The position numbers and the translations under genes were made by a program. This document shows, piece after piece, positions 25,301-32,579 of a stretch of DNA of 35,003 bases. The stretch's first letter is position 1. Each line of letters starts with the position of its first letter. Below the pieces are notes generated by a model. The model was not told the DNA's origin. It worked only from the letters and a program-made list of their open reading frames with translations, and did not search any database. Origin of the DNA: Streptomyces altiplanensis (GTDB lineage: Bacteria; Actinomycetota; Actinomycetes; Streptomycetales; Streptomycetaceae); contig RHMC01000073.1 of assembly GCA_003719395.1 (NCBI GenBank), positions 1-35,003 of the forward strand, written 5' to 3'.

Positions 25301-27273
25301 CGGTGCCTGGGAGTCCGTCAAGCGGCACTTCCGCGAGCTCGGCCACGACACCCAGAACGAGGACTTCACGGTCGTCGGCGTCGGTGACATGTCCGGCGAC
25401 GTCTTCGGCAACGGCATGCTGCTCTCCGAGCACATCCGCCTCGTCGCGGCCTTCGACCACCGGCACATCTTCATCGACCCGAACCCGGACGCGGCCACCT
25501 CGTACGCCGAGCGCCGCCGTCTGTTCGAGCTGCCGCGCTCCTCGTGGGCCGACTACGACACCTCGCTGCTGTCCGCGGGCGGCGGCGTCCACCCGCGCAG
25601 CGCCAAGGCGATCCCGGTCAACGCGCACATCCGCGAGGCGCTCGGCATCGAGCGGGGCGTCACCAAGATGACCCCGGCCGATCTGATGAAGGCGATCCTC
25701 AAGGCGCCGGTCGACCTGCTGTGGAACGGCGGCATCGGTACGTACGTCAAGTCCTCGGCGGAGGCGAACGCGACGTCGGCGACAAGGCGAACGACGCCAT
25801 CCGCGTCAACGGCGAGGACCTGCGGGTCAAGGTCGTCGGCGAGGGCGGCAACCTGGGCGCGACCCAGCTCGGCCGCATCGAGTTCGCGCGGGACGGCGGC
25901 CGGATCAACACCGACGCCATCGACAACAGCGCGGGCGTGGACACCTCCGACCACGAGGTGAACATCAAGATCCTGCTGAACGGGCTCGTCGCGGACGGCG
26001 ACATGACCGTCAAGCAGCGCAACAAGCTGCTCGCCACGATGACCGACGAGGTCGGCACGCTGGTCCTGCGCAACAACTACGCGCAGAACACGGCGCTGGC
26101 CAACGCCGTCGCCCAGGCGCCCTCCCTGCTCCACGCCCACCAGCGCTTCATGCGCAGGCTGGAGCGCGACGGGCACCTCAACCGCCCGCTGGAGTTCCTG
26201 CCCACCGACCGGCAGATCCGCGAGCTGCTGAGCGCGGGCCGCGGCCTGAGCCAGCCGGAGCTCGCCGTCCTGATGGCGTACACCAAGATCACGGTGGCGG
26301 AGGAGCTGATCCACACCGGCCTGCCGGACGACCCGTACCTGCGGGGCCTGCTGCACGCGTACTTCCCCGGGGCGCTGCGCGAGAAGTTCCCCGAGCAGAT
26401 CGACGCGCACGCGCTGCGTCGCGAGATCATCACGACGGTGCTGGTCAACGACACCGTCAACACCGGCGGCTCGACCTTCCTGCACCGTCTGCGGGAGGAG
26501 ACCGGGGCATCGGTCGAGGAGATCGTACGGGCGCAGTTCTCGGCCCGCGCGATCTTCGGCCTCAGCGAGGTCTGGGACGCCGTCGAGGCACTCGACAACA
26601 AGGTCGCGGCCGACGTCCAGACCCGGATCCGGCTGCACTCGCGCCGTCTCGTCGAGCGCGGTACGCGCTGGTTGCTGGGCAACCGGCCGCAGCCGCTGGA
26701 GCTGGCCGAGACCATCGAGTTCTTCAGCGCCGGTGTGGCGCGGGTCTGGGACGAGCTGCCGAAGCTGCTGCGCGGCGCGGACCTGGAGTGGTACCAGTCC
26801 ATCCTGGACGAGCTGACGGCGGCGGGCGTTCCCGAGGAGCTCGCGCTGCGGGTGGCCGGGTTCTCGTCGGCCTTCCCGACGCTCGACATCGTCGCGATCG
26901 CCGAGCGCACCGGCAAGGCGCCGATGGAGGTCGCCGAGGTGTACTACGACCTCGCCGACGCCTCTCCATCACCCAGCTGATGGACCGGATCATCGAGCTG
27001 CCGCGGGCCGACCGCTGGCAGTCCATGGCCCGCGCCTCCATCCGCGAGGACCTGTACGCGGTGCACGCCGGCCTGACGCAGGACGTGCTCTCCGTGGGGG
27101 ACGGGGCCTCGACGCCGGAGGAGCGCTTCAAGGCGTGGGAGCAGAAGAACGCGGCGATCCTGGGCCGCGCGCGGACCACGCTGGACGAGATCCGGGGATC
27201 GGACGCGTTCGACCTGGCGAACCTGTCGGTGGCCATGCGCACGATGCGGACGATGCTGCGTACGCGCGTCTGA
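22331..27273 (+). CDS. gdhB: NAD-specific glutamate dehydrogenase, 180-kDa class, three frameshifts
   Basis: The ATG at 22331 (MQTKLDEAKAELLVRAARVA) follows AGAGGA. The enzyme oxidatively deaminates glutamate to 2-oxoglutarate with NAD. The N-terminal half carries ACT-like regulatory regions (VVTDDMPFLVDSVTNELSRQ). The catalytic part contains KVARGGLRWSDRREDFRTE, VPVGAKGGFVAKN and the nucleotide-binding region VVGVGDMSGDVFGNGM, then KVVGEGGNLGATQLGRIEF. A C-terminal helical domain follows. Three frame changes are required: near 23083 (net one extra or two lost bases before NHFTFLGYREY), 25771 (AACGCGACG for AACGCCGACG, ANADVGDKAND) and 26959 (GACGCC for GACCGCC, LADRLSITQLMDR). The sum predicts about 1,647 aa, normal for the class. 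Catalytic motifs are all present, so the gene is probably intact in the organism. Confidence 0.93.
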
Positions 27274-27299
27274 CCGGTACGCAGTCTGATCGGTACGCA

Positions 27300-27340
27300 G
27301 GGGGCGCCCCGCACCGGACATTCCGGTGCGGGGCGCCCCC
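27300..27340. terminator. Strong bidirectional terminator
   Basis: A perfect 19-bp stem, 27300-27318 (begins GGGGGCGCCCC) with 27322-27340, closes a 3-base loop 26 bases after the glutamate dehydrogenase stop. It lies between two convergent genes and should end both transcripts. Confidence 0.92.
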
Positions 27341-27376
27341 TTCCCGTTCATGGGCACTGGGCCCTGAGTCCTGCTC

Positions 27377-28648
27377 CTACGCACACCGGGCGGAGGCCCA
27401 GAGCCTGCGGCAGGACAGCAGCGCCGCGACGAGCAGACCGTTGCGTACGACCATGAGCGCGCATCCCAGTGGCGTGCCCGTCACCACGTCGTTGTACAGC
27501 ACCGGGTAGGCGAGCGTGCTCACGGCGGCCGCGGGCAGCAGCAGCGCCGCTACCGGGCGCTGGGTGGTGGCCCGCGAGGTGAGGCAGACGGCGGCCAGGC
27601 CGAGCAGCCAGACCAGGTACTGCGGGCTGATCACCCGGCTGGTGACGGTGAAGAGCAGCACAGCGGCCAGCGCGGCGTCGAAGGGGGTGGCCGGTGTCCA
27701 GCGGCGGGCCCTGACACGCCACAGCAGCAGCCAGCAGAAGGCGGCGGCCGTGGCGAGGAGGGAGGCGTGGGCGAAGGACGAGACGTACGGCCCGGTGAAC
27801 TCCATGGCGCCGTACCGGTACTCGACCTTGCCCGGCCAGCCGGCCGGCCGGGCCAGGGACAGTACGGTGCCGGCGACCGATTCGATCTGCACGCCCCTGC
27901 TGCCCTGCTGGCGCAGGAAGGCGAAGGTGTGCGAGAAGACGGACGCGAGGACGGCGAGCAGCGCCGCCGCGCCGGCGGCGGCGGACAGCCAGGCGTGGCG
28001 GGTGGTACGCCCGCGGGGGGCGCCCAGCAGCACGAGGACCGGCCAGAGCTTCACCGTCGCACCGAGCCCGGCGAGCACACCGCCGACGCGCGGACGGCGG
28101 TGCATGCAGAGCAGGGCCAGTGCGGCGAGGGCGGTGACCTGGACGTCGTACCGGACGAGGGGCAGATGCAGGAGCAGCGGCAGGGCGCACACCCACATCC
28201 AGGCACCGGCCGTGGAGCGGCCGGGGCGCCGGCCGCGCGCCGCGAGGGCGAGACGGCGAGCAGCGCGTCGGCGCGCCAGGGTGAGGAGGAGGAAGGCCTG
28301 GAAGTACGTGAGCCAGGGCAGGGCGCCCGGCCCGAGGATCACCAGGGCCGCGCCGGGCGGGTACTGCCACATGGCGTCGTCCAGGGGGAAGCCGCCCCGG
28401 ACGAGCTGCTCGTACCAGCGGTGGTAGATCTGGTGGACCTCGCCGTTGATCGTGCCCACGTGGAAGACACCGAGGGGCTGCGCGAGCAGGGCGAGCATGG
28501 CGAGGCGGGTGGCGGCCCAGACGGCACCGAGCCTGCGGGCGCAGCGGCGCGCGGCGGCCGCGGAGGTGGGGGAGCCGGGGAAGCCGGGGGCGGTGGTCGC
28601 GTCGGTGCCGCGATCTGCTGCGTCGTCATCAACGCGCACTTTAGCCAC
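27377..28648 (-). CDS. GT87-type (DUF2029) polyprenyl-phosphate-dependent glycosyltransferase
   Basis: The 423-aa protein (GTG at 28648, VAKVRVDDDAAD; a GTG three codons on is an alternative) is an integral membrane protein with about ten hydrophobic segments. The short outer-loop motif INGEVHQIYHRWYEQLVRGG and FPLDDAMWQYPPGAALV resembles the acidic first loop of GT87/GT-C mannosyltransferases, which use polyprenyl-phospho-sugars outside the membrane. LGATVKLWPVLVLLGAPRGR and SRVISPQYLVWLLGLAAV are also family motifs. Likely role: transfer of mannose or another sugar onto a cell-envelope glycan or protein. It lies after the sugar importer on the same strand with a 150-base gap, so joint transcription is uncertain. 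The frame is intact. Confidence 0.82.
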   Translation of the reverse strand: MAKVRVDDDAADRGTDATTAPGFPGSPTSAAAARRCARRLGAVWAATRLAMLALLAQPLGVFHVGTINGEVHQIYHRWYEQLVRGGFPLDDAMWQYPPGAALVILGPGALPWLTYFQAFLLLTLARRRAARRLALAARGRRPGRSTAGAWMWVCALPLLLHLPLVRYDVQVTALAALALLCMHRRPRVGGVLAGLGATVKLWPVLVLLGAPRGRTTRHAWLSAAAGAAALLAVLASVFSHTFAFLRQQGSRGVQIESVAGTVLSLARPAGWPGKVEYRYGAMEFTGPYVSSFAHASLLATAAAFCWLLLWRVRARRWTPATPFDAALAAVLLFTVTSRVISPQYLVWLLGLAAVCLTSRATTQRPVAALLLPAAAVSTLAYPVLYNDVVTGTPLGCALMVVRNGLLVAALLSCRRLWASARCA

Positions 28649-28798
28649 CCTTGGGCTGTTCCTACGCCTTTGTGAGTGCCGCGCAGGCGGCGACGGTCTT
28701 CGCGGGCCCGTTCATTCGTACCGTCCCGGCCGAGATGCCGGACGGCGGCCCGGTCGTGGGGGCCGGGCGCCGTGGTGGGTGCGGGTGTGCGGGCGGGG

Positions 28799-29674
28799 CT
28801 ACTTCACCGCGCCGGCCATCACGCCGGACACGAACTGCCGCTGGAACGCGAAGAAGACGATCAGCGGGATGATCATCGAGATGAAGGCGCCGGGCGCCAG
28901 GATGTCGATGTTGTTGCCGAACTGCCGCACCTGGCGCTGGAGCGCCACCGTGATCGGCGGGCTGGCCGAGTCGGCGAAGATCAGCGCGACCAGCATGTCG
29001 TTCCAGACCCAGAGGAACTGGAAGATGCCGAGCGAGGCGATGGCCGGGCCGCCGAGCGGCATCACGACGCGCGCGAACAGCCGGATCTCACCCGCCCCGT
29101 CGAGGCGCGCCGCCTCCAGCAGTTCCTTGGGGATCTCCGCGAAGAAGTTGCGGAGCAGGAAGATCGCGAAGGGCAGGCCGAAGGCGACGTGGAAGAGGAC
29201 CACGCCCGCCGTGGTCTCGAAGATGCCGATCTTGCCGAAGAGTTCGGACACGGGGACGAGGGCGACCTGCACGGGCACCACCAGCAGGCCGACGACCACC
29301 AGGAACCACCAGTCGCGGCCCGGGAAGTCCATCCACGCGAAGGCGTACCCGGCCAGTGAGCCGATCACCACGACCAGGACGGTCGACGGGACGGTGATCA
29401 TGATCGTACTGAACAGGGAGTCGACGACGGTGTTGTTGTCGAGGAGGTTGGCGTAGTTGTCCAGGGTGAGGTCGGAGGGCGCGGAGAAGACCTTCCACCA
29501 GCCCGTCTCCGCGATGTCGGTGGGGCTGCGCAGTGACGAGAAGAGCAGCCCGATCGTCGGCATCAGCCAGAACAGCGCGACCAGGATCAGGAAGACCCGC
29601 ATCGCGCCGCCGCCCGCGCGCGCCGCGATCCGCGCCGGGAGGGACTGCCTGGGCTTCGTACTCGTGAGGGTCAC
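28799..29674 (-). CDS. Carbohydrate ABC transporter permease, MalG type
   Basis: The GTG at 29674 overlaps the stop of the upstream permease gene as GTGA and gives 291 aa; a longer open frame upstream is a shadow of that gene. Six transmembrane segments are visible. The EAA loop that docks the ATPase reads EIPKELLEAARLDGAGEIRL, followed by VVMPLGGPAIASLGIFQFLW. The protein ends VSGVMAGAVK, typical of MalG-like CUT1 permeases. It pairs with the MalF-type gene immediately upstream. No ATPase gene is in the operon; in Streptomyces many CUT1 importers share the multitask ATPase MsiK, so that is the likely partner. The frame is intact. Confidence 0.94.
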   Translation of the reverse strand: MTLTSTKPRQSLPARIAARAGGGAMRVFLILVALFWLMPTIGLLFSSLRSPTDIAETGWWKVFSAPSDLTLDNYANLLDNNTVVDSLFSTIMITVPSTVLVVVIGSLAGYAFAWMDFPGRDWWFLVVVGLLVVPVQVALVPVSELFGKIGIFETTAGVVLFHVAFGLPFAIFLLRNFFAEIPKELLEAARLDGAGEIRLFARVVMPLGGPAIASLGIFQFLWVWNDMLVALIFADSASPPITVALQRQVRQFGNNIDILAPGAFISMIIPLIVFFAFQRQFVSGVMAGAVK

Positions 29675-31025
29675 CGGCGGCTCTCCTTTCGCATCCGGCG
29701 GATGTTGAAGAGCATCACCGGGACGACCAGCAGCAGGAGCAGCACGGCGATGGCGCTGCCGACGCCGGGATCCGCGTCCGTGCCGAACGACGAGCGGTAG
29801 AGCTGGAGCGCCAGCACGTTCGCGTCGTCCTGGGACGACCCCGGCGCGATGATGAACACCAGGTCGAAGATCTTCAGTACGTTGATCATCAAGGTGACCA
29901 GCACCACCGCGAGGACGGGCGCGAGCAGCGGGACCGTGATGCGGCGGAACACCTGCCACTCGTTGGCGCCGTCGACCCGGGCCGCCTCCAGCAGCTCGCG
30001 CGGCAGCCCCGCGAGCCCGGCCGCGATCAGCACCATCGCGAAGCCCGCCCACATCCAGACGTAGGAGCCGATGATGGCCGGGGTCACCAGGCTCGGGCCG
30101 AGCCAGTCGACGCCGTTGTACGGCTCCCGGAAGTTCGAGGCGGGCAGGCGCAGCTCGGCCCCGTCGGCCTTCGCGGAGAGCGTGAAGGTGCCGTCGGCGC
30201 CGGCCGTGGCCGAGTCGACGACCTTGCCGTCCTTGACCGCCTCGACCTTGATGCCCTTGAGGCCGAACTCCCTGGGGTCGATGGTGTTGGGCTTGCCGCC
30301 GCCGCCCTTCGTGAAGTCCAGCCAGGCCGTGCCGGTGACCTTGCCGGGCCCGGTCTCGGCGGGCGCGGCGGTCTCGGCGTCGCCCGGCATCTTGGCGGGC
30401 GGTACGCGACCAGCGGCAGCAGGACCTGCTCGCCCGCCCTGACCGGCTCCTTGGTGACGAAGGAACCGCCGCCGCCCGCCTTCAGCGGATGGACGGGCAG
30501 CGGGCGCGCCCTCGGGAAGCCGGCCGACTCGGAGAACATGTCGTGGACGCTCACCGCGACGGCGTTGGCGACCCCGCGCTCCGGATTCTGTTCGTACACC
30601 AGCCGGAAGATGATGCCCGCCGCGAGCATCGAGATCGCCATCGGCATGAAGACCAGCAGCTTGAACGCCGTACCCCAGCGGATGCGTTCGGTGAGCACGG
30701 CGAATATCAGGCCCAGCGCGGTCGAGACGGCCGGGGCGACGACCACCCAGACCGCGTTGTTCTTGACGGCGGTCAGGATGGTGTCGTCGGTGAAGATCTC
30801 GACGAAGTTGTCGAGGCCGGCGAAGCTGTCGCCCGACTTGTCGAAGAAGGACCGGTAGACCGAGTACCCGATCGGGTAGACCACGAGCGCGCCGAGCAGC
30901 ACCAGGGCGGGCAGCAGGAAGCCGGCCGCCATCGCTGTGCGTGTGCCTGTCACGCTCTTGCGTGTGCCGTTGCCGGCGGGGGGCGGCGTGACCTTCGCGG
31001 CGCCCCCCGCGGTCGCTGACGTCAT
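29671..31025 (-). CDS. Carbohydrate ABC transporter permease, MalF type, with Ig-like insert; one frameshift
   Basis: The ATG at 31025 begins MTSATAGGAAKVTPPPAGNG. TM1 (FLLPALVLLGALVVYPIGYS), TM2 and TM3 (LVFMPMAISMLAAGIIFRLV) follow. After TM3, where ordinary permeases have a short outer loop, about 130 extra residues occur. They begin VHDMFSESAGFPRARPLP and include GTAWLDFTKGGGGKPNTID, FGLKGIKVEAVKDGKVVDSA and TAGADGTFTL, which resembles an SdrD-B/CnaB-type Ig-like domain. The loop ends NGVDWLGPSLVTPAIIGSYV, entering TM4. The EAA loop is LPRELLEAARVDGANEWQVF. A frame change near 30405 (GGTACGCGA for GGTACCGCGA) lies inside the insert; the span is one base short of a multiple of three. The gene starts 12 bases after the binding-protein stop and overlaps the MalG gene. 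Confidence 0.88.
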
Positions 31026-31037
31026 CGCGTCAACCCG

Positions 31038-32410
31038 TCAGCTCTTGTACGCCTTGGCCGCGTCGGACTCCAGCCGCTGCTGGGTCCCCGCGATGTCCTT
31101 CGGGTTCTTCAGGAAGTCCTGGAGCGCCTTCCACTCGCCCTTGCCGGGTGTGCCGCCGAACGACTGCGGGGCCTGGTCCGACATGTCGAAGCGGAAGTCG
31201 TCGCCCGCCGCGATCAGCGCCTTCGCGATGTCGCGCTGCACGTCATTGGGGTACGCCGCCACGTCCAGGGCCTTGTTGGGCGATACGAACCCGCCCGCCC
31301 GGGCCCAGATCTCCGCCGCGTCCGTCGAGGCCAGGAAGGTCAGCAGCGCCTTGGCGCCCTTCGAGTCCTTGAGCGCCACGGCTGCGTCGCCGCCGGTCAC
31401 CACGGGGGACTCGTCGCCCACCGCCGGGAACGGGAACACCTTGGCGTCGGTCCCGATCTTCGCCTTCGTCTGCGCGATGTTGATCGAGACGAAGTCGCCC
31501 TCGAAGACCATCGCGGCCTTGGGCTCGTCGGCGAACGTCTGGGTGACGGACGCGGGAAACTCGGTCTGCAGGGCCCCGTCCTGGCCGCCCGCGATGAGTT
31601 CCTTCTTGCCGAACAGCTCGGCGAGCGTGGTCAGCGCGTCCTTCACGGACGGGTCCGTCCACTTGATCTTGTGCTGGGCCAGCTGGTCGTACTTCTCGGG
31701 GCCCGCCTGGGAGAGGTAGATGTTCTCGAACCAGTCGGTGAGGGTCCAGCCGTCCGCGCCGCCCACCGAGACCGGGGTGACGCCGGAGGCGGAGATCGTC
31801 TCGGCGGTGGAGAGGAAGTCCTTCCAGGTCTTCGGCTCCTGCGCGCCCGCGTCCTCGAAGGCCTGGGTGTTGTACCAGACCAGGGACTTGTTGGCGGCCT
31901 TGAAGTACACGCCGTACTGCTTGCCGTCGACCGCGCCGATGTCCTTCCAGCCCTGCGAGTAGTTCTTGTCCAGCTGGGCCTGGGTCGCGGCGTCGACCGG
32001 CTTGGCCCACTTGCGCTCGACGGCCTGCTGGAGCGCGCCGACCTGCGGCAGCATCGCCACGTCGGGCGGTGAACCGCCCGCGATCTTCGTGCCGAGGAAG
32101 TTGACGATCGGGTCCTGGGCCGGGACGAAGGTGACCTTCGCGCCGGTGCGCTTCTCGAACTCGGTGAGTACCTTGGTGAAGTTCTCCTGCTCGGGGCCCG
32201 TCCAGACGGCGGCGACCTGGACCTCTTCGCCGTTCAGTTCGGGCAGTTCGACGGTGGCCGCGGGGTCCTTCGTGTTCCCCGCGCGCCCTCGTTCTTGTCC
32301 TTCTCCTTGTCGCCACCGCAGGCGGTGAGGGCGAGGGTGCTCGCGGCGATCATCGCCAGGGCAGCCCTCCGAGCCCTGCGTCCCCTGGGTGTGCGAAGAG
32401 TTGTGCGCAT
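31038..32410 (-). CDS. Sugar ABC transporter substrate-binding lipoprotein, one frameshift
   Basis: The ATG at 32410 gives a classic lipoprotein signal: basic MRTTLRTPRGRRARRAA, a hydrophobic core and the lipobox LALTAC with Cys31, then GGDKEKDKNEG. Near 32281 one base is missing and the frame changes to GNTKDPAATVELPELNGEEV. The mature protein (VAAVWTGPEQENFTKVL, FEKRTGAKVTFVPAQDP, GGSPPDVAMLPQVGALQQ, VWYNTQAFEDAGA) has the cluster-B (CUT1) binding-protein pattern, 457 aa in all. It should sit on the outer face of the membrane and feed the two permeases encoded downstream. The ligand, presumably an oligosaccharide, cannot be identified. The span is one base short of a multiple of three, as expected for one lost base. 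Confidence 0.9.
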
Positions 32411-32579
32411 GCCTGCCCCGTCTCTCCTGTGCGCGTGCGGACCGGCGCAGCCTCGAGAGAACCACTGGCGCCGATGCCGGTCTAGCTGTCCCGTGGGTCA
32501 GTCCTACGCCCGGCCGTCGGCCCCGGCAATAGTGCCTTCCGCATCAACCGGGTGATCGTAATGGGCCTGTGACGTTGAG
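32411..32579 (-). promoter_or_regulatory. Promoter region of the sugar importer operon
   Basis: This 169-base gap precedes the binding-protein gene. ACTGGC (32464-32469) and GCCGGT (32476-32481) form an imperfect 18-base palindrome around GCCGAT, the type of site used by LacI-family sugar regulators. No regulator gene lies nearby, so this is a weak candidate operator. Confidence 0.3.

Noticed and set aside
22908..25628. A 906-codon minus-strand frame opposite the glutamate dehydrogenase
   Set aside because: It is a shadow of the dehydrogenase, which has continuous family motifs once frame errors are allowed.
22331..27273. Glutamate dehydrogenase as a set of several shorter genes or a decayed pseudogene
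   Set aside because: The pieces overlap seamlessly in family sequence, and single-base corrections restore one protein of normal length with all motifs.
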